Of a DNA stretch of 64,000 nt, positions 8,669 through 16,517 are shown in pieces; the first letter of the stretch is position 1, and the number at the start of each line of letters is the position of its first letter. This DNA comes from Chryseobacterium sp. G0201. Its GTDB lineage: Bacteria > Bacteroidota > Bacteroidia > Flavobacteriales > Weeksellaceae. The translations under genes were made by a program, and so were the position numbers. Location: positions 2,666,001 to 2,730,000 of the forward strand of contig NZ_CP033917.1 in the NCBI RefSeq assembly GCF_003815655.1, read 5' to 3'. A model generated the notes under the pieces. It was not told the origin of the DNA. It made no database searches and saw only the letters and a program-made list of their open reading frames with translations.

Positions 8669-9496
8669 ATGCAAAATTATTTAGAATTCGATTTCAAAAT
8701 TTCTCCGCTTCAGCCTTGGAGTGATATATTGATGGCAGAACTTATAGAGATAGGTTTTGATAGTTTCACAGAAGAATTGGAGGGTATTTTAGGATATATT
8801 CAGAAAGATTTATTTAAAGAAGAGGAGCTTAAAGCATTACCACTTTTCCAAAATGAAGATGTAAAAATTGAATACACTTTCAAGGAAATGCCGAATATCA
8901 ACTGGAACGAAGAATGGGAAAAGAATTTTTCTCTAATAAATATCGATGATAAAGTATTGATCAGAGCAGAATTCCATGAGTCTGTTCCGGGAATGCATGA
9001 AATTATCATTCAGCCAAAAATGTCTTTCGGAACGGGGCACCATCCAACAACGCATTTGATGATCCAACAAATGATGGATATCGATTTTAATGGTAAAAAA
9101 GTATTGGATATGGGTTGCGGAACTTCGGTTTTAGCGATTTATGCTAAACAAATCGGAGCTGCTGAAACAAAAGCAATTGATATCGACGAATGGTCAGTTG
9201 AAAATTCAAAAGAAAATTCAGTAAGAAACGGAGTAGAATTAGATATTGAACAAGGAACTGCCGAAAATTTAGGAAAAGAAAATTACGATATTATTTTAGC
9301 GAATATCAACAGAAATATCCTGATTTCAGACATTCCGACTTATGTTTCGGTATTAAATGATGGCGGAAAATTATTACTTTCAGGATTATGTTTCTTTGAT
9401 GTTGACGATATTTTAGAAGTTTGTAAAGAAAACGGACTTGAATTGAAAAAGAAACTTCAAAGAGAAGAATGGGTAAGTTTATTGCTTGAGAAATAA
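8669..9496 (+). CDS. prmA: Ribosomal protein L11 methyltransferase
   Basis: This 275-aa enzyme methylates ribosomal protein L11 using S-adenosylmethionine. The sequence shows the PrmA hallmarks: an N-terminal L11-recognition half, FGTGHHPTT before the SAM domain, motif I LDMGCGTSVLAIYA, the acidic DIDEW and the LANINRNIL motif that replaces NPPY. The ATG at 8669 is preferred over the upstream TTG at 8651, because the promoter -7 element covers that TTG and the family's sequence begins at MQNYLEFDF. The protein is cytoplasmic. The next gene starts 19 bases after its stop and may be co-transcribed. Confidence 0.96.
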   Translation: MQNYLEFDFKISPLQPWSDILMAELIEIGFDSFTEELEGILGYIQKDLFKEEELKALPLFQNEDVKIEYTFKEMPNINWNEEWEKNFSLINIDDKVLIRAEFHESVPGMHEIIIQPKMSFGTGHHPTTHLMIQQMMDIDFNGKKVLDMGCGTSVLAIYAKQIGAAETKAIDIDEWSVENSKENSVRNGVELDIEQGTAENLGKENYDIILANINRNILISDIPTYVSVLNDGGKLLLSGLCFFDVDDILEVCKENGLELKKKLQREEWVSLLLEK

Positions 9497-9515
9497 AACA
9501 CTGCAAAATATTAAT

Positions 9516-10361
9516 ATGAAATCTTTATTTACAGTTTTATTTTTATTAATCATTCAATTTTTTTCAGCTCAAGAAGAAGAAGTTGCCTATGCTAACGGAA
9601 TTTTTAATTTTGAAGAAAATAAAACTCAAAAAATATTCACAGATTGGACAAGAGTAAGACAATCACCACAGGTCGATGCTCAAATTCTGGATTCTTTACA
9701 AACCAATCAACAGGTTCTGATCGTTAAACAGGACGAAACCATTTTAAAATTGGGAGAGCGAAGATCAAACTGGTACAAAGTATCTTATCAAAAAGACGAT
9801 AAAATCTCAGAAGGTTACATTTGGGGCGGAAATCTTTGTGTAGGCTACAGAAATAAAAACGGCTACGATTTTCTTTTTGGCTTAACGAAAACAGTCAACA
9901 AAAAAGACAAGCAATATCCTGATATCATTATTAATCAAAATATCGCTGCTGTAAAAGTGATTGAAGGAAATACATTAATTGATGAAGTTTCTTTTGATAC
10001 AGGCTCAGGTGAAAGTCTGAGTTATGGAATGTTTACTATTGAAAGCAATCATAAGCTACAGAATGTTGAATTAACCTTAAAAGCGATGGTTTCCGGCGAA
10101 GCGTGTGGAATTGCTAGTTACGACCAATATATTCTTTTTAAGGATAAAAAACTGGTTGCTTTGCCTCAATTAATGAATGTTGGTGATGCTGATGTCTATT
10201 ATCATTCCGAAGCATTTATTTTTCCGAACGATAAAGGCGGAATACCGAACGCTTTCATCTTTAAAATGGAAGAAATGGAAAAGGATGATAAAGACAGAGA
10301 AAAGAAAAAACGTGCTTCTAAAACGTATCTCTGGGATGGGAGTTCTTATAAGCTGAGGTAA
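9516..10361 (+). CDS. Secreted SH3-domain hypothetical protein
   Basis: This 281-aa protein has a clear signal peptide (about residues 1-19, ending FFSAQ). An SH3-like segment follows (RVRQSPQVDAQILDSL to about residue 105, ending YIWGGNLC). The rest is not recognised and ends with a Lys/Glu-rich stretch and KTYLWDGSSYKLR. The ATG at 9516 is chosen over an in-frame TTG at 9486, which lies inside prmA. It is probably exported to the periplasm, where SH3-like domains often bind peptidoglycan or protein. It lies 19 bases downstream of prmA and ends in a strong terminator. Function unknown. Confidence 0.75.
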   Translation: MKSLFTVLFLLIIQFFSAQEEEVAYANGIFNFEENKTQKIFTDWTRVRQSPQVDAQILDSLQTNQQVLIVKQDETILKLGERRSNWYKVSYQKDDKISEGYIWGGNLCVGYRNKNGYDFLFGLTKTVNKKDKQYPDIIINQNIAAVKVIEGNTLIDEVSFDTGSGESLSYGMFTIESNHKLQNVELTLKAMVSGEACGIASYDQYILFKDKKLVALPQLMNVGDADVYYHSEAFIFPNDKGGIPNAFIFKMEEMEKDDKDREKKKRASKTYLWDGSSYKLR

Positions 10362-10382
10362 AATATTTAAGTAATAAATTCT

Positions 10383-10415
10383 AAAACCACTGTATATTTA
10401 CAGTGGTTTTTATTT
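10383..10415 (+). terminator. Strong Rho-independent terminator
   Basis: A perfect 12-bp stem (10383-10394 against 10399-10410) with a 4-nt loop precedes a T-rich run. It closes the prmA/SH3 unit. Confidence 0.9.
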
Positions 10416-10431
10416 TAGATAAGACTATATT

Positions 10432-10932
10432 ATGGATTATTTTGTATACAGACTTGATCATGTTTATACGGATGAGACTCATGCGGGATGTAAATTTTTA
10501 GGATATTTTGACGACGCTGACAAAGCGGAAAAAGAAAAGCAAAGATTATTACATTTTCGCAGGTTTTCAGATTATCCCAACGATTTCTATTTGAAAAAAG
10601 TTGGATTAAATAAAATAAATTGGCAAAACGGCTTTATGGATGTTATAGGTGAAATAGGAAGAGATTATTTACCGAAAGATGATTTAGTTCCTGATTATAG
10701 TCAAATAATTAAAGAACTAGATTTAAAGACGGTCTTTAAAGTAAGCCATACTTATACAATTCATACATTTTTAGATGATGAACGAGAAATAGGTGTATTC
10801 TCTGATGAAAAAATGGCAAATGATGTTGTTCATTTCCTCAGACAAAAAGATGGGTTTAATAAGTATCCGGATGATTTTATCATTAGTGAAATTTTACTGA
10901 ATGATTGGCAATGGAGTTCAGGATTTGGATAA
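10432..10932 (+). CDS. Hypothetical protein made of two tandem copies of one domain
   Basis: This 166-aa protein has no signal peptide or membrane segment. Residues about 4-67 and about 101-166 are two copies of the same module: H-x-Y-T near the start, a GYF or GVF with an acidic segment, a helix with regular Lys/Glu, then F-x-x-YP-[ND]-DF and a closing W-x-x-GF. It resembles the DUF7336 type of small uncharacterised domain; that name is from memory and should be checked. It sits alone between a terminator and the tRNA cluster. Function unknown. Confidence 0.75.
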   Translation: MDYFVYRLDHVYTDETHAGCKFLGYFDDADKAEKEKQRLLHFRRFSDYPNDFYLKKVGLNKINWQNGFMDVIGEIGRDYLPKDDLVPDYSQIIKELDLKTVFKVSHTYTIHTFLDDEREIGVFSDEKMANDVVHFLRQKDGFNKYPDDFIISEILLNDWQWSSGFG

Positions 10933-10970
10933 TGTCTGAAAATTATCTGAAAAATCACAATGAGTTTTTG

Positions 10971-11050
10971 AAGCTTTTCCCGCTTTCCACTATATCTTTT
11001 GCTTCGCTTCGCTACACAAAAGGATGCCGTTGCAATCGGGGCTAGGTTTG
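10971..11050. repeat. Dispersed repeat, copy A of the TTTCCCGCTTTCC / CAATCGGGGCTAGG family
   Basis: The end words are gcttttcccgctttcc and ttgcaatcggggctaggttt, separated by a variable, partly palindromic centre (cttttgcttcgcttcgctac). The reverse complement of both end words occurs at 39631-39703. No gene is visible in 10933-11080. Confidence 0.7.
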
Positions 11051-11080
11051 TGTTTATTTAAAGGTTTGTAATAAAACAAA

Positions 11081-11106
11081 AAAACCTCTCAATCTTGAGA
11101 GGTTTC
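11081..11106 (-). terminator. Terminator of the second tRNA unit
   Basis: A perfect 11-bp stem (11082-11092 against 11095-11105) is followed on the minus strand by a T run. It sits just past the 3' end of the tRNA-Arg at 11109. Confidence 0.9.
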
Positions 11107-11108
11107 TG

Positions 11109-11182
11109 TGAGCGCGTCAGGATTCGAACCTGAGACCGTCTGCTTAGAAGGCAGATGCTCTATCCAGCTGAGCTACGCACCC
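11109..11182 (-). tRNA. tRNA-Arg(TCT), copy 1
   Basis: On the minus strand a 74-nt cloverleaf reads GGGTGCG at the 5' acceptor strand, a D arm with AGCTCAGCTGGATAGAGC, anticodon loop CTTCTAA (anticodon TCT) and a T arm with GGTTCGAATCC. The acceptor pairs with CGCGCTC and a discriminator A. It is identical to the copy at 11746-11819. Confidence 0.96.
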
Positions 11183-11214
11183 ATTAAATAATTTTGAGAA
11201 AACTATTAAAACAG

Positions 11215-11289
11215 TCGGGGCGGCAGGATTCGAACCTGCGACCTCCTGGTCCCAAACCAGGCGCGATGACCGGACTACGCTACGCCCCG
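11215..11289 (-). tRNA. tRNA-Pro(TGG), copy 1
   Basis: A 75-nt minus-strand cloverleaf has acceptor CGGGGCG/CGCCCCG, anticodon loop TTTGGGA (anticodon TGG) and T arm GGTTCGAATCC. It is identical to the copy at 11852-11926 and is followed by tRNA-Arg after a 32-nt spacer. Confidence 0.96.
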
Positions 11290-11334
11290 ATTGGCCATCA
11301 AAAACAGTGTGTATTACCTTGTTTTTTGTGGGTG

Positions 11335-11342
11335 CAAAGATA
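11335..11342 (-). promoter_or_regulatory. Minus-strand -7 element for the Pro-Arg tRNA unit
   Basis: The minus strand reads TATCTTTG (TAnnTTTG), 46 bases upstream of tRNA-Pro copy 1. No clear -33 TTG is seen. Confidence 0.55.
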
Positions 11343-11709
11343 GGATACTTTTTTAAATAAAAAAATAAAAAGAGAAATAATTTTTAATGAATTTTTAAAG
11401 ATTACATTTATGTTAACTTTACCCATTTAATAACCATTGAGTTAACGTAATTAATAGTTAAAAAAATAATTTAAACTTTTTTAAACTTTTATTTTCAATT
11501 TGTAGACTAATGACTATTTTAATCGGAAAATATAATAAATCAGTATTTAATCTTTGATAGTAAAATATTGAGTTTAGTGATTTATTTAATGACAATTTAG
11601 AGTAAAAAAGTTTCCAGAAAGAAATTTTATTTGAATAATAAAATATTCAAATTCAAAGAACCGATGAAATATAGTTTAATATTGATTTTTTTAAGAAATG
11701 CTTAAAAAC
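11343..11709. other. AT-rich spacer between the two tRNA units
   Basis: I see no ORF or RNA gene here. The stretch is very AT-rich with short iterations such as taaacttttttaaactttta. It separates the terminator of the Ser-Pro-Arg unit from the promoter of the Pro-Arg unit. Confidence 0.5.
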
Positions 11710-11744
11710 AAAAAGACTCACAATTTTTAATTGTGAGTCTTTTT
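11710..11744 (-). terminator. Terminator of the Ser-Pro-Arg tRNA unit
   Basis: A perfect 16-bp stem (11710-11725 against 11729-11744) with a 3-nt loop lies directly after tRNA-Arg copy 2 on the minus strand. Confidence 0.92.
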
Positions 11745-11745
11745 G

Positions 11746-11819
11746 TGAGCGCGTCAGGATTCGAACCTGAGACCGTCTGCTTAGAAGGCAGATGCTCTAT
11801 CCAGCTGAGCTACGCACCC
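11746..11819 (-). tRNA. tRNA-Arg(TCT), copy 2
   Basis: It has the same 74-nt sequence as the copy at 11109, anticodon TCT. It is the last gene of the minus-strand Ser-Pro-Arg unit. Confidence 0.96.
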
Positions 11820-11851
11820 ATTGAATAGTTTTGAGAAAACTATTAAAACAG

Positions 11852-11926
11852 TCGGGGCGGCAGGATTCGAACCTGCGACCTCCTGGTCCCAAACCAGGCG
11901 CGATGACCGGACTACGCTACGCCCCG
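11852..11926 (-). tRNA. tRNA-Pro(TGG), copy 2
   Basis: It has the same 75-nt sequence as the copy at 11215, anticodon TGG. The spacer to tRNA-Arg differs from the other cassette at only about two positions. Confidence 0.96.
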
Positions 11927-11954
11927 AATATAATTAGATTGTAAAGAAAAAATG

Positions 11955-12039
11955 CGGAGGGTAAGGGATTCGAACCCTTGCGACACTTTCGCGTCGACAG
12001 TTTAGCAAACTGCTCCATTAACCACTCTGGCAACCCTCC
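11955..12039 (-). tRNA. tRNA-Ser(GCT)
   Basis: An 85-nt minus-strand tRNA has acceptor GGAGGGT/ACCCTCC, anticodon loop TTGCTAA (anticodon GCT), and the long variable arm expected for serine (GTCGACGCGAAAGTGTCGC). It is the first gene of the tRNA unit. Confidence 0.95.
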
Positions 12040-12084
12040 TTTTTTCTTTAATTTTTAATGATCGTTGTTCTGTTATTGCGAGTG

Positions 12085-12115
12085 CAAATATAGAATAGAT
12101 TTCTTTATTTACCAA
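12085..12115 (-). promoter_or_regulatory. Promoter of the Ser-Pro-Arg tRNA unit
   Basis: On the minus strand a TTG (12115-12113) is followed after 20 nt by TATATTTG (12092-12085). This fits the Bacteroidota -33/-7 promoter, and it is 46 bases upstream of tRNA-Ser. Confidence 0.75.
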
Positions 12116-12138
12116 ATATTTTTCAAGAAAAATTTGTG

Positions 12139-12146
12139 TATTTTTG
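12139..12146 (+). promoter_or_regulatory. -7 promoter element of the amidase gene
   Basis: TATTTTTG matches TAnnTTTG and lies 29 bases before the ATG at 12176. It is divergent from the tRNA promoter. Confidence 0.6.
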
Positions 12147-12175
12147 AGCTGATAAATGATTAAAAAAATAGACTA

Positions 12176-13204
12176 ATGCGTAAAACATTATATATCATCG
12201 GATTAAGTGCTTTCGTTTTTTCGTGTACTCCACAACAAAATGTAAAAAAAAGCTCTTATAAACCGAAAACCCCAGTATCACAGCCAAAAACGGCAGTAAA
12301 AACACAAACTCAGGAAAAACCAAAACCGCAAATCACAAATGATCATGGCGTAGAATTTTTTACTACGAATATCGCGGATGTGACAAAAAATGATAACACG
12401 GCAAGTTACGGCTCTATCGTTTCTGCAAAACCTCCAGGATATAAAGTAGTGAAAACTTATTTCCCGGCAATTGCCCAAAACTTCAGACAGAGATATCTGA
12501 TATTACATTATACGGCTTTACCGGATGATAAATCTATCACAGTTCTTACTCAGCAATCTGTAAGTGCTCATTATTTGGTGAACAATACAGGAGATAATGA
12601 GATCTATCAGTTGGTAGATGAAAATAAACGTTCTTATCACGCAGGAGTAAGCTCTTGGAGAAATGATAAAAATCTTAATGATAACTCGATTGGAATTGAA
12701 ATCGTAAATGCTGGTTACACGGCAGATGCTACAGGCAAAAAATTATTTGTCCCTTTCAGTGATGATCAGGTTAAAAAAGTTGCTGCTTTGGCAAAAGATA
12801 TTATTACAAGATATCAGATCCCTGCAACCAATGTTTTGGCGCATTCTGATATTGCACCAACGAGAAAGCAGGATCCGGGACCGTTTTTTCCATGGAAAAA
12901 GCTTTACGATCAGTATCAAATAGGAATGTGGTATGATGAGGCTTCAAAACAAAGTTATTATGACCTGGCAACATCTACGGATTTTACAGCAAAATACAAT
13001 GATCCTACATTTATTTCAAGTGTTCAGACTCAATTGCAGAAATTTGGATATGGAGTAGAAGTAAGTGCAAAATGGGATGATACTACAAAAAAAACAATTG
13101 AGGCTTTCCAGTATCATTTCCGTCCGCAAAACTATGACGGAATCATGGATGCGGAAACATGGTCGATATTACAAGCTTTAAGTCTAAAATACCCTGTAAA
13201 ATAA
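12176..13204 (+). CDS. Lipoprotein N-acetylmuramoyl-L-alanine amidase (AmiD-like) with peptidoglycan-binding domain
   Basis: This 342-aa lipoprotein has a lipobox with Cys17 (VFSC) and a Pro/Lys-rich linker to about residue 55. An Amidase_2 domain follows (about 100-245), with zinc ligands H111 (LILHYTA), H223 (VLAHSD) and D233, and with E174 in IGIEIV. A PG_binding_1 domain (about 275-338) ends the protein. The domain order matches E. coli AmiD, an outer-membrane lipoprotein that cleaves the lactyl-peptide bond of muropeptides. It is probably anchored in a cell-envelope membrane and works in wall recycling. A monocistronic layout is likely, with its own promoter and terminator. Confidence 0.93.
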   Translation: MRKTLYIIGLSAFVFSCTPQQNVKKSSYKPKTPVSQPKTAVKTQTQEKPKPQITNDHGVEFFTTNIADVTKNDNTASYGSIVSAKPPGYKVVKTYFPAIAQNFRQRYLILHYTALPDDKSITVLTQQSVSAHYLVNNTGDNEIYQLVDENKRSYHAGVSSWRNDKNLNDNSIGIEIVNAGYTADATGKKLFVPFSDDQVKKVAALAKDIITRYQIPATNVLAHSDIAPTRKQDPGPFFPWKKLYDQYQIGMWYDEASKQSYYDLATSTDFTAKYNDPTFISSVQTQLQKFGYGVEVSAKWDDTTKKTIEAFQYHFRPQNYDGIMDAETWSILQALSLKYPVK

Positions 13205-13211
13205 AATATAA

Positions 13212-13236
13212 AGCGCATCGGTTATGATGCGTTTTT
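13212..13236 (+). terminator. Short terminator after the amidase gene
   Basis: A 6-bp stem (13214-13219 against 13226-13231) with a 6-nt loop is followed by T5. It is weaker than most in the window. Confidence 0.6.
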
Positions 13237-13273
13237 GCTATATTTAAACCATATAAAATTTAAAAAATCTGTA

Positions 13274-14674
13274 ATGGAAAATTTCAGAAAAGAAAGTGAT
13301 CTGTTGGGAGAACTGAATGTACCAATAGACGCTTATTATGGAGTTCAGACCCAAAGAGCGATTGATAATTTCAAGATATCGGGGCAATTGCTTTCTTCGT
13401 ATCCTGACTTTATCAAAGGTTTGGCTTCTGTTAAAAAAGCTGCCGCAAAGACTAATTATGAATTAGGCTTGCTTAATGAAGATTTATATTTCAAAATAGC
13501 GGAAGTTTGCGACGAATTATTAGCCGGACAACTTCATGACCAATTTCCTGTAGATATGATTCAGGGCGGGGCAGGAACTTCAATCAATATGAATGCGAAT
13601 GAAGTAATCGCTAATAGAGTATTGGAAAAATTAGGTAAAAATAAAGGTGAATACGAGTTTTGTTCACCAAACGATCATATCAATCTTTCACAATCAACCA
13701 ATGATGCCTATCCCACAGCGATCAAAATGGGATTGTTGCAGATGAATGTAGGTCTGGTAGAAAGACTGAAAAAAATTGTTGATGCTTTCCGTGCAAAAGG
13801 GGAAGAGTTTCAGGATGTCATTAAAATGGGGAGAACCCAGCTTCAGGATGCTGTTCCGATGACGTTGGGACAGGAATTTGAAGCATTTGCAGCCAATTTG
13901 GAAGAAGATATTTCTAAATTGAATAGTAACGCAGATCTTTTTGTTGAAGTAAACATGGGAGCGACGGCGATTGGGACAGGAATTAATGCTCCGATTGGGT
14001 ATGCAACACTTTGTGCTAAAAATTTGTCTCAGATTACAGGTTTTCCAATCGTTTCAGCGCCAAATTTGGTTGAAGCTACGCCGGACACAGGTTCTTACGT
14101 AATTTATTCTTCAGCAATGAAGCGTCTTGCTGTTAAGCTTTCAAAGATATGTAATGATCTAAGATTGCTTTCTTCAGGGCCAAGAGCCGGATTGTTTGAG
14201 ATTAATTTACCTCCAATGCAGCCGGGATCATCCATCATGCCGGGAAAAGTAAATCCTGTAATTCCGGAAGTAGTTAATCAGGTTTGCTATAAAGTGATTG
14301 GAAATGATTTAACGGTGACTTTTGCAGCAGAAGCAGGTCAGTTACAATTAAACGTAATGGAGCCGGTTCTTTCTCATGCCATCATGGAAAACATTAATTT
14401 CCTTTGCAATGCTTTAGACACGCTTCGCGAAAAATGTGTTGTCGGAATTACAGCGAACAAAGAAGTTTGCTTAAATATGGTTAAACACAGCATCGGAATC
14501 GTTACAGCACTTAATCCTTACATTGGTTATAAGCAGTCTACACAGATTGCGAAAGAATCTTTGGAGACAGGAAATAGTGTATATAATTTAGTATTGGAAA
14601 AAGGAATACTTTCTCAAGAGAAGCTAGACGAAATCCTTGATCCTAAGAACATGCTGAAACCTCATAATAAATAA
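13274..14674 (+). CDS. aspA: Aspartate ammonia-lyase
   Basis: This 466-aa enzyme converts L-aspartate to fumarate and ammonia. It shows the aspartase/fumarase signature GSSIMPGKVNP with the mobile catalytic loop, the TSINMNANEV segment, NDHINLSQSTNDAYPTA and the GRTQLQDAVP segment. The ATG at 13274 (MENFRKES) is chosen over an in-frame start at 13235, which runs into the preceding terminator and adds residues foreign to the family. Aspartase and fumarase II are close relatives. The substrate call rests on overall similarity, especially the N-terminal RKESDLLGE and YYGVQTQRA, and is likely but not absolute. Confidence 0.93.
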   Translation: MENFRKESDLLGELNVPIDAYYGVQTQRAIDNFKISGQLLSSYPDFIKGLASVKKAAAKTNYELGLLNEDLYFKIAEVCDELLAGQLHDQFPVDMIQGGAGTSINMNANEVIANRVLEKLGKNKGEYEFCSPNDHINLSQSTNDAYPTAIKMGLLQMNVGLVERLKKIVDAFRAKGEEFQDVIKMGRTQLQDAVPMTLGQEFEAFAANLEEDISKLNSNADLFVEVNMGATAIGTGINAPIGYATLCAKNLSQITGFPIVSAPNLVEATPDTGSYVIYSSAMKRLAVKLSKICNDLRLLSSGPRAGLFEINLPPMQPGSSIMPGKVNPVIPEVVNQVCYKVIGNDLTVTFAAEAGQLQLNVMEPVLSHAIMENINFLCNALDTLREKCVVGITANKEVCLNMVKHSIGIVTALNPYIGYKQSTQIAKESLETGNSVYNLVLEKGILSQEKLDEILDPKNMLKPHNK

Positions 14675-14682
14675 AATTTTCT

Positions 14683-15480
14683 GTGAGTAAGATCAACAAA
14701 ACTGTCAAGGCATTACAAAATATAGCCCAGGATCCAAGCCTGCTTAATCTGGTGCTTAACGACAGAAATGTAAAGAAAAAAGAATTTCTTAAAAAATATC
14801 CTCATTTGGAAACCCTTCCTCAGATCAATCTTCTTGATCTGAGTGAAGGTTCTTTTGATGAAACTATCGATTTGTGCTTTCTGGACGGCGGTTCAATTCC
14901 TACAGATTTAGCCTTGTTAAAGACTTTAGCAAAAGGAAAGAAAAGTTATTTTGAAATCGGAACATGGAGAGGAGAAAGTGTTTGGAATGTTGCAAAAGTG
15001 ATTAACGATTGCACAACTTTTAACCTTTCGGAAAAAGACCTTTTGGAACTCGGTGTAGATAAAAAATATGCCGACCTTCACGGAATTATTTCTAAAAAAA
15101 ATCCTGAAATCCTTCACTTAGAAGGAAATTCAAAAACGTTTGATTTCGGAGGTTTAAACAAAAAATATGATCTAATTTTCATCGATGGTGATCATTGCTA
15201 TGAAATGGTGAAAAACGATACTGAAAAAGTTTTTAAGCATCTTATGCATGAAAATACTGTTGTGGTATGGCATGATTACGCTTTTAATCCTGAAAAGATC
15301 AGATATGAAGTTTTTCAAGGGATTTTGGATGGTTTGCCTAAAGATTTTCATCAAAACTTATATCATGTAGCCAATTCGATGTGTGCGGTTTTTATTAAAG
15401 GTGATTTTAAAACCAAGGCTTTTGAAAGTTTACAGGAACCTGAGTTTTTATTTGAAGTAAATTTGAAAATAAAAAAATAG
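14683..15480 (+). CDS. Class I SAM-dependent methyltransferase
   Basis: This 265-aa protein has a methyltransferase core with YFEIGTWRGESVWNVAKV (motif I), DLIFIDGDHCYEMV and VVVWHDYAF, typical of the Methyltransf_24-like group often found in sugar and polysaccharide clusters. The start is GTG at 14683, eight bases after aspA. The next gene begins immediately after its stop codon, so it is translationally linked to the glycosyltransferase that follows. It probably methylates a glycan or glycan precursor. No signal peptide. Confidence 0.8.
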   Translation: MSKINKTVKALQNIAQDPSLLNLVLNDRNVKKKEFLKKYPHLETLPQINLLDLSEGSFDETIDLCFLDGGSIPTDLALLKTLAKGKKSYFEIGTWRGESVWNVAKVINDCTTFNLSEKDLLELGVDKKYADLHGIISKKNPEILHLEGNSKTFDFGGLNKKYDLIFIDGDHCYEMVKNDTEKVFKHLMHENTVVVWHDYAFNPEKIRYEVFQGILDGLPKDFHQNLYHVANSMCAVFIKGDFKTKAFESLQEPEFLFEVNLKIKK

Positions 15481-16335
15481 GTGAAATTTTTAATTATCAT
15501 CCCTGCGCATAACGAAGAAGATAATCTCTCATTCACTTTAAACTCTTTACAACAGCAAAGTTTTAAAGACTATAAAGTTGTGGTGGTAAATGACGGCTCA
15601 ACAGATCAGACGCCTGAAATTATCAAAAAATATACGGATCAGGATTCTCGTTTTGAAACCATAAATCTTCAAAAATCTGTTCATCAGCCGGGTTCAAAAG
15701 TGGTTAACGCTTTTAAAAATGGATTAAAAACTCAAGATTTGGATGAGTTTGACATCATTTGTAAGTTTGACGCAGATATTATTTTACCTGAAAACTATCT
15801 TGAAACTATCAAAAATTCCTTTCAAAATAACCCTAAAAATGGTTTGATTGGAGGACTTTTATATATTGATAAAAATGGAGAATGGGTGTATGAAGGAAAT
15901 TCAAATAAACATCATGTGAGAGGACCAATGAAAGCATATAGAAAGGAATGTTTCATTGAAATTGGTGGATTGAGAGAAACTTTAGGCTGGGATAATATTG
16001 ATTCTATTTTGCTTGAAAATTTAGGCTGGAAAGAAGTTATTTTACCAGAATTACAGGTGAAATTAATCAAAGTAAAAGGCGCAGATTACACCGTAAAAGA
16101 ATCTGATTATTATGGAAGATATTTTTATTTTCTGGGTCTAAAAAGATTTCTCGCTTACATCGCATCTTCAAAGGAAGCTATGAAAAGTAAATCGATCCCA
16201 TTTTTCTTTCAAATTATTAAGTCTTACGAAAACTGCAGATCAAAAAAATTAGAACTAAAAATCACGAAAAACGAGCAAAAAGTTATCAACAATAAGCGTT
16301 GGAAAGCGTTGAAAAAGAAGTGGTTGAAGATGTAG
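15481..16335 (+). CDS. Family 2 glycosyltransferase
   Basis: This 284-aa protein has a GT-A fold start, FLIIIPAHNEEDNLSFTL, then VVVVNDGSTDQTPEII and the DADI motif (KFDADIILP) for nucleotide-sugar and metal binding. It begins with GTG directly after the TAG of the upstream methyltransferase (no gap). No membrane segment is obvious. Its role is transfer of a sugar in surface polysaccharide or glycolipid synthesis. Donor and acceptor are unknown. Confidence 0.88.
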   Translation: MKFLIIIPAHNEEDNLSFTLNSLQQQSFKDYKVVVVNDGSTDQTPEIIKKYTDQDSRFETINLQKSVHQPGSKVVNAFKNGLKTQDLDEFDIICKFDADIILPENYLETIKNSFQNNPKNGLIGGLLYIDKNGEWVYEGNSNKHHVRGPMKAYRKECFIEIGGLRETLGWDNIDSILLENLGWKEVILPELQVKLIKVKGADYTVKESDYYGRYFYFLGLKRFLAYIASSKEAMKSKSIPFFFQIIKSYENCRSKKLELKITKNEQKVINNKRWKALKKKWLKM

Positions 16336-16385
16336 TTGTTTTTTTTAATTATAAAAATTTATACTATTATTTAATCGTAAACTTT

Positions 16386-16448
16386 GTCATTCCGCAGGAA
16401 TCTAAACCCCAATTATGAAAGGTATTGTAGAGATGCTTCCAGCATGAC
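16386..16448. repeat. GTCATTCC-type palindromic repeat
   Basis: The left arm reads gtcattccgcaggaatctaa and the right arm agatgcttccagcatgac. The arms are imperfectly complementary. It belongs to the family at 46885-46948. Confidence 0.75.
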
Positions 16449-16517
16449 AAAGATTATGAAAATAAAATTGTGTTTAAAAACTTTGCGTTGAAAAATATAA
16501 ACTAACCAAAACTTAAA

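Noticed and set aside
8539..8724. 61-codon plus-strand ORF before prmA
   Set aside because: Most of it is the palindromic repeat at 8550-8615, and its end overlaps prmA in another frame.
11109..12039. Repeated blocks resembling a CRISPR-like array
   Set aside because: The repeats are complete tRNA genes with cloverleaf structure; there is no repeat-spacer periodicity or cas gene.
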